Positions 35,128-43,586 are shown, counted from the stretch's first letter. The stretch is DNA of 64,000 bases from UBA11740 sp049273695 (GCA_049273695.1 JBASRE010000044.1:62001-126000), one strand, 5' to 3'. The notes: generated from the letters alone by a model not told the origin. Numbers and translations are program-made.

Positions 35128-35215
35128 GGAAAGGTGCAGGAGTGGTTTAACTGGCAGCACTGGAAATGCTGTGTGCGGCAACGCACCGTGGGTTCGAATC
35201 CCACCCTTTCCGCCA
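35128..35215 (+). tRNA. tRNA-Ser(GGA)
   Basis: A complete class II tRNA. The acceptor stem GGAAAGG (35128-35134) pairs with CCTTTCC (35205-35211), then G and an encoded CCA. The anticodon arm CAGCA/TGCTG has loop CTGGAAA with anticodon GGA (codons UCC and UCU). The variable arm is GTGCGGCAACGCAC and the T-arm is GTGGGTTCGAATCCCAC. The T-arm and variable arm are close to those of the upstream tRNA-Ser(CGA), as expected of serine isoacceptors. Confidence 0.95.
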
Positions 35216-35218
35216 TTT

Positions 35219-35422
35219 CAACAGATATCAGATGAAAAACAGATGTCAGAGGTCAGAGGTCAGATGTCAGATGTCAGAGATCAGAGGTCAGATATCAGAT
35301 GTCAGAGATCAGAGGTCAGAAAACCGACGCCAGCATCAGACCTTTAGTAATGTTCAAGATCGTCAGAGGTTATGAGTTGGTCGCGCCCAGTCTGACCTCT
35401 GATCTCTGACCTCTGACCTCTG
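35219..35422. repeat. Large word repeat GTCAGAG/ATCAGAG with complementary arm
   Basis: About 100 bases of CAGATGTCAGAGGTCAGAGG-type words (35221-35341) are followed by a ~45-base unique loop and the complementary GTCTGACCTCTGATCTCTGA and CCTCTGACCTCTG (35389-35421). It uses the same word as the repeat at 34805. It separates tRNA-Ser(GGA) from the next gene and runs to just before its start. Confidence 0.85.
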
Positions 35423-35433
35423 TGGTGAGTCTC

Positions 35434-35943
35434 ATGATCAAATCTAAAGTATTCCTGGCAGTAATGACCGCGGCGACTGCCGTCTTGATCCTCGTTTCTG
35501 CCGCCGACGCGCAGCGGAGGACGACGAGGCGTCTGACAGTCTGCGGTAATCCAAACGCAGCGTGTCCGTCGCAGGCCACCTTCGAACCGCACGACTTGCC
35601 GTTTCGCGTGCCGAGCAACGCCGTCATTTGGGAAACCGAGTTGTTCTACGCAGTCGTGCTTAAGAGCATGAACGCGTCCGATGAAAACTGCGACGCCCAT
35701 ATCCCCGAATCGGAACGCCTTGCCGCGCAGACGCTGTTTCCTGAGCGTAAAGTTTTCGCTTCGCGTTGCGTTGAACCGGGCACTTTGTATTACACCAACA
35801 CGCGTGCAAATACTCGTCTGCTGGCCGTATACGCCGGCCCGACTCTGGCGGAAGCGAATCGAGTACTGGCCGCGGTGAAAGCGACCGGGAAATTCTCGGG
35901 AGCCTACGTGAAACGGATGCGGGCGGGATTCAACGGTACCTAG
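35434..35943 (+). CDS. Hypothetical exported protein with SPOR-like C terminus
   Basis: A 169-residue protein with a Sec signal peptide (KSKVFLAVMTAATAVLILVSAADA). Four Cys in the mature part (CGNPNAAC, NCDAH, SRCVEPG) could form disulfides. The C-terminal TNTRANTRLLAVYAGPTLAEANRVLAAVKATG resembles a SPOR-like repeat fold, but the match is loose. ATG 35434 (IKSKVFL) is preferred over the GTG four codons upstream inside the word repeat. It lies 29 bases before the TPR gene and may share its transcript. Function unknown. Confidence 0.7.
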   Translation: MIKSKVFLAVMTAATAVLILVSAADAQRRTTRRLTVCGNPNAACPSQATFEPHDLPFRVPSNAVIWETELFYAVVLKSMNASDENCDAHIPESERLAAQTLFPERKVFASRCVEPGTLYYTNTRANTRLLAVYAGPTLAEANRVLAAVKATGKFSGAYVKRMRAGFNGT

Positions 35944-35972
35944 TCGCGCTTCAAGCCGCAGCTTCGACGCAC

Positions 35973-36941
35973 ATGGCATCGATAAAACTTCTGCTAGTTC
36001 TGATGTTCTTTGCGAGCGTGGCTCACGCCCAATCGCCGGCCGCCGTCAACTTTAACGAGAGCGGCAAGTCGCGTTACGCCAACGGTGATCGCGCAGGAGC
36101 CATCGCAGACTTCACCAAAGCCATTGAAACCGATCCGCGGTACGCGATGGCCTACAACAATCGCGGCGCAACTCGCAACGACATCGGTGATTTCGATGGC
36201 GCACTCGCGGACCTCACGCGCGCAATCGAGATCGACTCGCGTCTCGCAAAGGCTTTTTACAATCGCGCCATCGCGAAAAAGGCGAAAGGCGATTTTGACG
36301 GCTCCATTGCCGATTACGCCAAAGCGATTGAGATCGATCCGAAATACTCATCGGCTTACAACAACCGCGGACACATCTGGCTCGACAAACGAGACTTCCA
36401 AAAGGCCATCGCCGATTTCGACAAAGCCATTGAAATCGATTCGCGTTTCGCGATGGCTTACTTCAATCGTGGATTCGCCCGGGGACACAGCGGCGATCTC
36501 GGTGGCGCAATCGAGGACTTTACCAAAGGCTTGGAACTCGAGCCGCGAAATGTCTCGGGCGTTTTCAACCGCGCCTTCGCCAAACAATTGAAAGGCGATC
36601 CGGCTGGAGCCATAGCAGATTACCGCAAGGCTATCGTGATTGATCCGAAACATGCCGAGGCCTATAACTCCCTGGCCTGGCTGTTAGCGACTTCGCCCAG
36701 GGACGATTTGAGGAATGGAAAACAGGCGGTGCAGTACGCCCTGAAAGGGGCTGAGCTGACAGCGTGGAAAAGTCCAGGGTCGCTGGAAACGCTGGCCGCG
36801 GCTTATGCTGAAGCTCGCAACTTCAGGGAAGCGATCAAATGGCAGACCCGGGCTTTAACATTCCCTGAGGCAAAAAATGAAGAGCCCGCTAACCAGCGAT
36901 TGAAACTCTACCAACAGCGACGCCCCTTCAGAGACCAATAG
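35973..36941 (+). CDS. Exported TPR-repeat protein
   Basis: A 322-residue protein with a signal peptide (SIKLLLVLMFFASVAHA) and six or seven tetratricopeptide units of the TPR_1/8 kind: AIADFTKAIETDPRYAMAYNNRG, each 34 residues with the consensus Asp-Pro/Ser turn, spanning ~25-240. Then follows a capping segment (AYNSLAWLLATSPRDDLRNGK). TPR solenoids bind peptides or proteins, so this is likely a periplasmic adaptor. It lies just downstream of the exported protein gene at 35434, in the same direction. Confidence 0.85.
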   Translation: MASIKLLLVLMFFASVAHAQSPAAVNFNESGKSRYANGDRAGAIADFTKAIETDPRYAMAYNNRGATRNDIGDFDGALADLTRAIEIDSRLAKAFYNRAIAKKAKGDFDGSIADYAKAIEIDPKYSSAYNNRGHIWLDKRDFQKAIADFDKAIEIDSRFAMAYFNRGFARGHSGDLGGAIEDFTKGLELEPRNVSGVFNRAFAKQLKGDPAGAIADYRKAIVIDPKHAEAYNSLAWLLATSPRDDLRNGKQAVQYALKGAELTAWKSPGSLETLAAAYAEARNFREAIKWQTRALTFPEAKNEEPANQRLKLYQQRRPFRDQ

Positions 36942-36978
36942 CCCTCTTTGCATTCGTTGATTTACCGGAAGGACATCT

Positions 36979-37497
36979 ATGAACGACGACAAACTGGCAC
37001 TCGAAGAGGCTCGCCGCGCGGGACAACACGGCTCGGTCAAAGCGCAGGTCGAAGGCGAGGTGGAAGCTGAGATCGCTGAGCAAGCGGCGCGCACCGCTCC
37101 GCCGGACGAAGCAAGAGTCGAACAGGTAGCGCAAAACTTTCGCGCTAAAGCCGTTGATGAAGTTGTCGACCACGAACACGAGGTTGAGCGCGCCCGCGGG
37201 CTGGCGCGAGTTTCACAAATCGTCGATTACCTCTTTTACGTGGTTTACGCGCTGCTTGGACTGCGCTTCCTGCTGGCACTGATGGCAGCTCGAAGCACCT
37301 CGGGCTTCGTTCGGTTTATTGTGGCGGTGACGGACCCGCTCTATGAACCGTTTCGCGGAATTGTCGCCAGTCCGCGGACAGATGGCGGGCACACGCTGAT
37401 GATGCCTTTGGTGATCGCGATCATTGCATATCTGCTATTGCATCTCGGCATCAATGGTTTGCTGCGATTGATTGCGCATCGCAAGACCGCGATCTGA
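36979..37497 (+). CDS. YggT-like membrane protein
   Basis: A 172-residue protein. An acidic/basic helical N-terminal ~75 residues is followed by two membrane helices (IVDYLFYVVYALLGLRFLLAL; LMMPLVIAIIAYLLLHLGI) separated by FIVAVTDPLYEPFRGIV, a YggT-like motif. YggT family proteins are poorly characterised; a role in osmotic stress or in septum placement has been proposed for some. GGAAGG lies before ATG 36979. It is the last gene before the SRP RNA. Confidence 0.75.
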   Translation: MNDDKLALEEARRAGQHGSVKAQVEGEVEAEIAEQAARTAPPDEARVEQVAQNFRAKAVDEVVDHEHEVERARGLARVSQIVDYLFYVVYALLGLRFLLALMAARSTSGFVRFIVAVTDPLYEPFRGIVASPRTDGGHTLMMPLVIAIIAYLLLHLGINGLLRLIAHRKTAI

Positions 37498-37564
37498 GTG
37501 GCGCGCGTATCTTGCGTTTGGTTTCACGGGCGGGACGCCCGTGCCACTTTGCTGGTCGGCCCAA

Positions 37565-37593
37565 TCGACAATCGGCAATCGGCAATCTAGAAT
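37565..37593 (+). promoter_or_regulatory. Promoter of the SRP RNA
   Basis: TCGACA (37565-37570, five of six -35 bases), a 17-base spacer, and TAGAAT (37588-37593, five of six -10 bases). The predicted start near 37600 coincides with the first paired base of the RNA. Confidence 0.75.
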
Positions 37594-37600
37594 GCTCGTA

Positions 37601-37707
37601 TCAGACTTCGGGCTCCGCACAACGCTCGTCTTGTGAACCCCGCCAGGCCGGGAACGGAGCAACGGTAGCATCGACAGCGTGTGTTGCGGGTAAGTCCGGA
37701 GTCTGAC
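37601..37707 (+). ncRNA. ffs: Signal recognition particle RNA (small bacterial type)
   Basis: About 107 bases that contain the conserved SRP helix 8: CCAGGCCGGGAACGGAGCAA, where CCG and CGG close a GGAA tetraloop, with AGG and AGCA forming the internal loop that Ffh binds. The ends pair: TCAGACTTCGG near 37601 with CCGGAGTCTGA near 37707, and CACAACGC with GTGTGTTG. The region has no open reading frame of note. It guides co-translational membrane targeting with Ffh and FtsY. A promoter at the right distance supports the 5' end. Confidence 0.9.
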
Positions 37708-37765
37708 CTGATCTTTTCGTCGCATCTCTCCTAAGGCCCGGCACTTCAAACAAAGGAGATTCGAA

Positions 37766-38497
37766 ATGAAATCAATCATTGCGGTAACCCTGTTCATCGT
37801 TACGTGCTCCCTGTCAGCTTTCAGTCAAAGCGATTCCCGAGCCGAGTTGCTCAAACAGATTGAGACAAAACGCACTGAGCTTGCAAAACTCGAGCAGTTG
37901 CTGATTCAGCCGGCCGCCGAAGATCGCGAGGCGTATGCGCAATTTCTCGCTCAACCTGATACGGGCTTAATTCGACTGCTGCCGCGCGAGAAATATGAGT
38001 CGCACGCCAACAACAAGTCCGGCCTGACCATTCGCGGCGGTGGCGCCTATTATTCTTTCACGCGTCAGTCGAATGAGTACGGCAGAGCGACCGACCTTGG
38101 TTTGCAGCAGGGGAACTTGTCCGTTGGTTTCGCCGGTGCGGACTACGGAATGCTAATCAAACTCGATGGCGCGAATCTGGAGGACGTCTCGACAGAACTT
38201 CCCGGCATTACTTTCCTCGCGAAATACACCGCTGTGTCGTCTGAGCCCGATGCCCGCATCGAACAACGCCGTTTTGGCAGCGCGGGCACGGTGATCGACG
38301 GCATTTCTTATAAAGGGCATTTGCGAGCCGAGGTCGACGCAACATATGTCTTGCGCTCAATTGCCTTTGAGGCTTCCGACGTGCTGGTCGCATTCAAAGT
38401 CGTGCGCCAGGATAGTGACGGCAGCCTCATCATTGCCTGGAAGCTTTTGAAGAAATTTCCGAAACCCGAGCTGAATAGAAGCACAGCATCCAGATAA
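37766..38497 (+). CDS. Hypothetical exported protein
   Basis: A 243-residue protein. It has a signal peptide (KSIIAVTLFIVTCSLSAFS), a helical segment (AELLKQIETKRTELAKLEQLL), then a beta-rich body (GLTIRGGGAYYSFTRQ, DYGMLIKLDGANLEDVS). It ends near VVRQDSDGSLIIAWKLLKKF. GGAG is present seven bases before the ATG. It lies six bases upstream of dnaX on the same strand, so the two may be co-transcribed. I recognise no family. Confidence 0.75.
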   Translation: MKSIIAVTLFIVTCSLSAFSQSDSRAELLKQIETKRTELAKLEQLLIQPAAEDREAYAQFLAQPDTGLIRLLPREKYESHANNKSGLTIRGGGAYYSFTRQSNEYGRATDLGLQQGNLSVGFAGADYGMLIKLDGANLEDVSTELPGITFLAKYTAVSSEPDARIEQRRFGSAGTVIDGISYKGHLRAEVDATYVLRSIAFEASDVLVAFKVVRQDSDGSLIIAWKLLKKFPKPELNRSTASR

Positions 38498-38503
38498 GCA
38501 TTA

Positions 38504-40207
38504 ATGTCCTATCAAGTCATCGCCCGCAAGTGGCGTCCACAAACATTTGAAGATGTCACGGGTCAGGAAGTCCTGACCCGCACGCTCCAGAACGCTTTGG
38601 AGCACGACCGCCTGCATCACGCCTATCTTTTTTCCGGCGCCCGCGGCGTGGGAAAGACGACCACCGCGCGCCTGGTCGCCAAAGGACTCAATTGTCACAA
38701 AGCCAAGGGGCCGACCGCGTCGCCGTGCGCGACAACTGACGAAAAGGCTTGTCCTTCGTGTCGCGAGATCTCTGAGGGCCGTTCGATGGACGTGCTGGAG
38801 ATCGACGCCGCGTCGAACACAGGCGTCGACAACGTGCGCGACGTAATCATCGGCAGCGTCGCGATCGCTCCCGCGCGTGACCGCTACAAAGTCTTCATCA
38901 TCGACGAAGTGCACATGCTCTCCGGGCCCGCCTTCAATGCGCTGCTGAAAACGGTCGAGGAGCCGCCGCCGCGCGTGGCCTTCATCATGGCGACGACCGA
39001 CGCGCACAAGGTGCCGGAGACAATTTCGTCGCGCTGCCAGATTTTCGAATTCCGCACCATCGCCACGGCCAAGATCGCCGAACGGCTGCGGTTCATTGCC
39101 GATGCGGAAAAGATTTCGATTTCGGATGAAGCGCTTCGCGAAATCGCCCGCGCCGGTGATGGCTCAATGCGTGACGCGCAGTCGGCTTTCGATCAAGTGA
39201 TCAGTTTCGCCGGCAAAAAAATCGCCACGGAAGATGTCGAGAAAGCGCTGGGACTCGCGGGCGCCGACGTACTCGCGCGCGTGATGGGTGGCATCGCCGA
39301 GAATAAGCCGGCCGAAGCCCTGGCGATTGTCGATGACATCGTGATGCGCGGGCACAACCTGCGCAATTTCTGCCGCGAGGTGCTGGCCCACTTGCGCGAT
39401 CTGCTGGTGGTGAAAGTCTCAGCCGATCCCAAAATTCTCGATTCAGCTTCGACGCATGCCGCCGCGCTGAAACAGCAAGCGGAACAGTTTTCCGAATCAG
39501 ATCTCGTCCGGTTCTTCCATTCGCTTGCGGAAACGGAAAGCACTTTGAAGGATGCGGCGAACCCGCGTTACCAGGTTGAAGTCGGCCTGGTGAAACTGAT
39601 GGAGATGCGGCGGCTCGCGCCGCTTGGCGATCTCGTCGAACGCATCGCGTCGCTTGAATCAGCATTGCGAACGGGCAGGCCTCCAGCGGAAACAACGAGT
39701 CTCCGCACGGAGACTGCAACCCCATCTATCGTTCGGCCGTCGCCATCCGCGAGCAACGTGCCTTTCGAATCTGCCGCATCGGCCGAGACGCCATCGTCTG
39801 AACCGTCAGCTGCGAAAACGAACACCTTCTGCGACGACGTGAAAGCGAAACTCAAGCAAAAGCGCCGGCCATTGCTTGTTGCCGCACTCGAGGGCGCGGT
39901 GCGTGCTGAATTGGAAGGTGACGAATTCCTGGTTGAGTTCACTCAGGAAAACAAACACTATCGCAATACTTTGGCGCGCGCCGATAACGCGAAAGCTTTG
40001 CGCGAAGCGTGCGCCGACTCGTGCGGCCGCGAAGTCGGCATCCGTTACATCATCAAGTCTGAAGACGACGCTGTCACCTCAACCGACGTCACTCCGGACG
40101 CTCGCGAGGCCAAACAGAAAGCTCGCCGCGCCGCTGCTGCAGATCCAACTGTTCAGCAGGTGCAGCGCACTTTTGGCGCCGAGATCGTTGACGTCAAACA
40201 GACCTAG
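38504..40207 (+). CDS. dnaX: DNA polymerase III subunit gamma/tau
   Basis: A 567-residue clamp-loader subunit. The AAA+ module has the N-terminal motif VIARKWRPQTFEDVTGQEVL, Walker A GARGVGKTT near residues 45-53, zinc-binding Cys in NCHKAKG...SPCATTDEKACPSC, Walker B VFIIDEVHML and sensor 1 ATTDAHKVPETI. Domain III follows to ~370, and a Ser/Pro/Thr-rich linker (~385-440) leads to a C-terminal domain that should bind the polymerase alpha subunit. Overall length matches the tau form. It is preceded closely by an exported-protein gene and followed after 28 bases by an amidohydrolase. Confidence 0.96.
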   Translation: MSYQVIARKWRPQTFEDVTGQEVLTRTLQNALEHDRLHHAYLFSGARGVGKTTTARLVAKGLNCHKAKGPTASPCATTDEKACPSCREISEGRSMDVLEIDAASNTGVDNVRDVIIGSVAIAPARDRYKVFIIDEVHMLSGPAFNALLKTVEEPPPRVAFIMATTDAHKVPETISSRCQIFEFRTIATAKIAERLRFIADAEKISISDEALREIARAGDGSMRDAQSAFDQVISFAGKKIATEDVEKALGLAGADVLARVMGGIAENKPAEALAIVDDIVMRGHNLRNFCREVLAHLRDLLVVKVSADPKILDSASTHAAALKQQAEQFSESDLVRFFHSLAETESTLKDAANPRYQVEVGLVKLMEMRRLAPLGDLVERIASLESALRTGRPPAETTSLRTETATPSIVRPSPSASNVPFESAASAETPSSEPSAAKTNTFCDDVKAKLKQKRRPLLVAALEGAVRAELEGDEFLVEFTQENKHYRNTLARADNAKALREACADSCGREVGIRYIIKSEDDAVTSTDVTPDAREAKQKARRAAAADPTVQQVQRTFGAEIVDVKQT

Positions 40208-40235
40208 TAAACGCAAAGGAACTCGTCTCTCGCGC

Positions 40236-41504
40236 ATGAACCCAACGCGACAATCTCTAATTGGGAGTTGGGCGTTGCTACTGCTCGTCTTTCTGACGGC
40301 CGTTGCGGGCGCACAACCCTCCACCTCGAAACCAACCCCGACGGTCTACCTGCTAAAGCCGGCGCGCATCTTCGACGGCGAGTCTGCGCAGCTTCGCACG
40401 GATTGGGTCGTGCTCGTGCGCGGCGAAAAGATCGAGGCTGTTGGTCCTGCGAGTGAGATCAAAGCGCCCTCCGGCGCGAAAGTGATCGAGCTGCGCGGGA
40501 TGACTTTGATGCCGGGGCTGATCGATGCGCATTCGCACGTATTGCTTCATCCGTATAGCGAGACTTCCTGGAACGATCAGGTTGCGCGCGAGAGCCTGAG
40601 CCTGCGCACGGCCCGCGCGACAAATCATTTGCGCAGCAGTTTGCAGGCGGGATTTACCACGTTGCGCGATCTCGGAACTGAAGGCGCAGGCTACGCGGAT
40701 GTTGGGCTGAAGCAAGCAGTACAGCAGGGAATTATTCCCGGACCGCGATTGATCGTGACGACCCGCGCGATTGTCGCGACCAACACGTACGGACCGAAGG
40801 GTTACGCGTCCGAATGGAGCGTGCCGCAGGGTGCGGAAGAAGCCGACGGCGTCGACAATCTGACCCGCGTCGTGCGCGACCAGATTGGCAAAGGCGCGGA
40901 TTGGATCAAGGTGTACGCCGACTATCGTTGGGGTGCGGGCGGGACAGCGCACGCAACTTTCACTCTCGACGAATTGAAGCTGATCGTTGAAGTCGCGAAG
41001 AGCGCCGGCATTCCGGTCGCCGCGCACGCGTCTTCAACTGAAGGCGCGCGCCGCGCGATCCTCGCCGGCGTCGAAACAATCGAACATGGTGACGGCCTGA
41101 CGCCGGAACTCTTTCGGATGATGAAGGAGCGCGGCATCGCTTTCTGTCCGACGCTTTCGGTTGCCAGCGCCGCGAACATGGAAAACAAGAAGCGAGTTTT
41201 CAAGCAGGCGCTCGAATCAGGAGTAGCGATTGCCAACGGCAGCGACGTCGGTGTCTTCGCGCACGGCGACAACGCAAAAGAGATCGAAACGATGGTCGCC
41301 TGGGGAATGCCGCTGATCGATGCTTTGCGATCCGCGACTTCAGTCGATGCGCGCGTGCTGCACCTGGAAGACAAAATCGGTTTCGTGAAGAGCGGACTCC
41401 TCGCCGACCTAATCGCCGTGGAAGGCGATCCAACCCGCGACATCTTAACGCTGCGTCGCGTGCGGTTCGTCATGAAGAACGGAGAAGTTTTCAAGCAGCC
41501 CTAG
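40236..41504 (+). CDS. Exported amidohydrolase family protein
   Basis: A 422-residue metal-dependent hydrolase with a signal peptide (LLLLVFLTAVAGAQP). The first metal site is DAHSHVLL, preceded by LMPGLI. KVYADYR supplies the possible carboxylated Lys, AAHASS and EHGDGL give the later His ligands, and ANGSDVGVFAH provides the Asp. It resembles imidazolonepropionase/Xaa-Pro dipeptidase-like exported amidohydrolases (COG1228). The substrate is unclear, perhaps a cyclic amide or a dipeptide. Start at ATG 40236; the open frame extends upstream into dnaX but that part is not coding. Confidence 0.87.
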   Translation: MNPTRQSLIGSWALLLLVFLTAVAGAQPSTSKPTPTVYLLKPARIFDGESAQLRTDWVVLVRGEKIEAVGPASEIKAPSGAKVIELRGMTLMPGLIDAHSHVLLHPYSETSWNDQVARESLSLRTARATNHLRSSLQAGFTTLRDLGTEGAGYADVGLKQAVQQGIIPGPRLIVTTRAIVATNTYGPKGYASEWSVPQGAEEADGVDNLTRVVRDQIGKGADWIKVYADYRWGAGGTAHATFTLDELKLIVEVAKSAGIPVAAHASSTEGARRAILAGVETIEHGDGLTPELFRMMKERGIAFCPTLSVASAANMENKKRVFKQALESGVAIANGSDVGVFAHGDNAKEIETMVAWGMPLIDALRSATSVDARVLHLEDKIGFVKSGLLADLIAVEGDPTRDILTLRRVRFVMKNGEVFKQP

Positions 41505-41533
41505 CCGGCTATATCCAAATTTTCCCAACTTAT

Positions 41534-42100
41534 ATGTCTTCCGCGCCCGTCACGAACGTCACGCAACTGCTGCTTGAGTGGCGTGGCGGCAGCCAGCAGG
41601 CGTTGGATGCGTTGATGCCGGTGGTGTACGACGAGCTGCGGCGTTTGGCGCAGCACTACATGCGGGGCGAACGGCCTGAACACACGCTCCAAGCCACGGC
41701 GCTGGTGAATGAGGCTTACCTGCGACTGGTGGACATGAAGGTCTCGTGGCAGGACCGCGCGCATTTCTTTGCGGTGGCGGCGCGATTGATGCGGCGAATG
41801 CTGGTGGATCATGCGCGCGCGCAGCATCGCGCGAAGCGCGAGGGCGGGCCGAAAGTTTCGCTCGATGACGCGTTGGAGGTTTCATGCAAGCCGGCTTCAG
41901 ACCTTCTGGCGCTCGATGAAGCTCTAGAGCAGCTCGCGACGTTTGATCAAAGGAAGAGCGAAATTATCGAACTGCATTTCTTCGGCGGGTTGAGCAACGA
42001 GGAAGTGGCTGAAGCACTCGGCATTTCGCGCGCTACGGTGCAGAGGGAATTGCGTATGGCCAAGGCCTGGCTGAATCATGAACTCAAGAATAGTGAATAG
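41534..42100 (+). CDS. ECF-family RNA polymerase sigma factor
   Basis: A 188-residue sigma-70 factor of the ECF type common in acidobacteria and planctomycetes. Region 2 has ALMPVVYDELRRLAQHYMRGE, TLQATALVNEAYLRL and HFFAVAARLMRRMLVDHAR. Region 4 is IIELHFFGGLSNEEVAEALGISRATVQREL, a helix-turn-helix for the -35 element. No anti-sigma factor or Ser/Thr kinase, the usual partners, is adjacent. The last codons (KNSE) and the TAG stop lie in the GTGAATA word repeat. Confidence 0.9.
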   Translation: MSSAPVTNVTQLLLEWRGGSQQALDALMPVVYDELRRLAQHYMRGERPEHTLQATALVNEAYLRLVDMKVSWQDRAHFFAVAARLMRRMLVDHARAQHRAKREGGPKVSLDDALEVSCKPASDLLALDEALEQLATFDQRKSEIIELHFFGGLSNEEVAEALGISRATVQRELRMAKAWLNHELKNSE

Positions 42101-42126
42101 TGAATAGTGAAGAGTGAAAAGTGAGC
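42088..42126. repeat. Word repeat GTGAATA, left arm
   Basis: AGAATAGTGAATAGTGAATA followed by GTGAAGAGTGAAAAGTGAGC. The complementary right arm lies at 42486-42524, on the other side of the four-helix-bundle gene. It includes the sigma-factor stop and the GTG start of that gene. Confidence 0.75.
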
Positions 42127-42483
42127 GAGGTAAAGAGCTATCACGATCTGCTGGTTTGGCAGAAGGGAATCGCCCTTGTGAAGCGAGTTTATGAAATCAC
42201 GAGGACGTTTCCTGATAGCGAGAAGTTTGGGTTGGTCTCGCAGATGCGGCGTGCTGCCGTTTCTATTCCTTCAAATATCGCTGAAGGTCAAGCGCGTCAC
42301 ACGACCGGCGGCTTTATTCAATTCATCGCAATCGCCGAAGGTTCTGTCGCCGAACTTGATACGCAACTGCTAATCGCGATCGAATTGGGGTATTGCAAGA
42401 GCGATCATGTGCAGGATGTTTTCGGCCTCATCCTGGAGCTGCGAAGAATGCTTAGCGCGCTTCGTATCAGACTGGCCTCCTGA
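42121..42483 (+). CDS. Four-helix-bundle protein (S23/IVP family)
   Basis: A 120-residue protein of the four-helix-bundle family found in 23S rRNA intervening sequences and as free-standing genes. It has SYHDLLVWQKGIALVKRVYE, FGLVSQMRRAAVSIPSNIAEG and GSVAELDTQLLIAIELGY, the classic motifs. Start is GTG at 42121; no ATG lies upstream in frame. It is flanked by the two complementary arms of a word repeat, and the start codon lies inside the left arm. Function is unknown. The family is often found beside repeats or mobile segments. Confidence 0.88.
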   Translation: MSEVKSYHDLLVWQKGIALVKRVYEITRTFPDSEKFGLVSQMRRAAVSIPSNIAEGQARHTTGGFIQFIAIAEGSVAELDTQLLIAIELGYCKSDHVQDVFGLILELRRMLSALRIRLAS

Positions 42484-42485
42484 AG

Positions 42486-42524
42486 GTCACTTTTCACTCT
42501 TCACTTGTCACTTTTCACTGTTTA
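42486..42524. repeat. Word repeat CACTTTTCACTCTTCA, right arm
   Basis: GTCACTTTTCACTCTTCACT, then TGTCACTTTTCACTGTTTA, complementary to the left arm at 42088-42126. The stop of the convergent cytochrome c gene lies within it. Confidence 0.75.
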
Positions 42525-43524
42525 GAGCGTGGTTTCTATCCCCGAATCCATGCTTTTGGCCGTCGAGCGAACACAACGTCGCTTCCTCCGTATTGTCCAG
42601 CCGATGCTTCACCGGACGCAGCGTGCGCAGGTAAGCGAAGATCGCTTTCAGATCGTCGTCCGTCATGTTCTTGAAGTAGCCGGTCGGCATCACGTAATTC
42701 AGTTTGCGCGCGCCGACGTGGCCGGTGCGCATTGTCCGGATGAACAGCGCTTCGTCGTAGTACGAGATACCCGTCGGGTCTGGCGTAATGTTGGCGCTGT
42801 AAACTTCACCCCACGTTCCTTTCAACTTGAAGCCGCCGGCAAAGGCCATCTCCATCATCGGCTGCCCCTTTTCATTCATCGGCGTGTGACAGGTAACACA
42901 GTTGCCTAACGTCACCATGTAACGACCGCGGGCTACCGGGTTGTATGCATGATGCGCGGCCACCTGTGAAGTGATCGGTTCATGCGGCGGCAGCGCGGCT
43001 TTCAACGGTTCAGGGATTTGCGTCTTTGGCAGCTTGTTGCGCACTGGTTCGATCGAGCGAATGTACGTGATTACCGAAGCCAAATCTTCATCCGACATAT
43101 TTCGGAAATTCATGTAAGGCATCACCGGGAACAAACGCCGGCCGTCGTGGCCGATGCCTTCGCGAATCGCCCGCGCTAACTGTTCATCAGTCCATGAGCC
43201 TGCGCCTGTCTCGACATCCGGCGTGATGTTCGGCGCAACGAGCCACTCCATGCCGTCTTCAGCGAACACGGCGCCGGCGCCTTTCTGGCCGGGTTTCGGT
43301 TGCGCGCCGGGCTTCGAGTAGTCAACGTCCGAGTGACATTGAAAACAATGTGCGGTTGATTCGACGATGTAGCGTCCGCGCTCAAGTCGCTCCGGCGTCC
43401 GGGCAAACTTCACGCTGGGCGCCTTCGCGTGATCTTTGCGCACGGTGTAGCCGACCGAAAGAATCGCACCTGCCACAGCCAAAACGACAAGTGCCATTTG
43501 GATGAATTGTTTCCTGCGTTCCAT
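42508..43524 (-). CDS. Dihaem cytochrome c
   Basis: A 338-residue exported protein. The N-terminal hydrophobic helix (FIQMALVVLAVAGAILSVGYT) is followed by two class I-like cytochrome c domains with haem motifs CFQCH and CVTCH. Possible distal Met ligands are VMPYMNFRNMSDEDL and VMPTGYFKNMTDDDL, a near-repeat that shows the domains are duplicated. Such proteins carry electrons in the periplasm, often to dehydrogenases or oxidases; none is next to it. ATG 43524 has AGAGG at suitable distance. The last residues (NHALNSEK) come from the word repeat. Confidence 0.9.
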   Translation of the reverse strand: MERRKQFIQMALVVLAVAGAILSVGYTVRKDHAKAPSVKFARTPERLERGRYIVESTAHCFQCHSDVDYSKPGAQPKPGQKGAGAVFAEDGMEWLVAPNITPDVETGAGSWTDEQLARAIREGIGHDGRRLFPVMPYMNFRNMSDEDLASVITYIRSIEPVRNKLPKTQIPEPLKAALPPHEPITSQVAAHHAYNPVARGRYMVTLGNCVTCHTPMNEKGQPMMEMAFAGGFKLKGTWGEVYSANITPDPTGISYYDEALFIRTMRTGHVGARKLNYVMPTGYFKNMTDDDLKAIFAYLRTLRPVKHRLDNTEEATLCSLDGQKHGFGDRNHALNSEK

Positions 43525-43586
43525 GATCTGTCTCACCTCTTACCCCAGATAGCGACAGATCAACGCGAAATGTGTCAGGCACGGTA

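Noticed and set aside
39876..40235. Long N-terminal extension of the amidohydrolase
   Set aside because: The extension is a shifted frame of dnaX. The signal peptide begins at ATG 40236.
40236..41504. hutI (imidazolonepropionase) completing the hut pathway
   Set aside because: The protein is exported, lies 9 kb from hutHU and has only general amidohydrolase motifs. The name is not supported.
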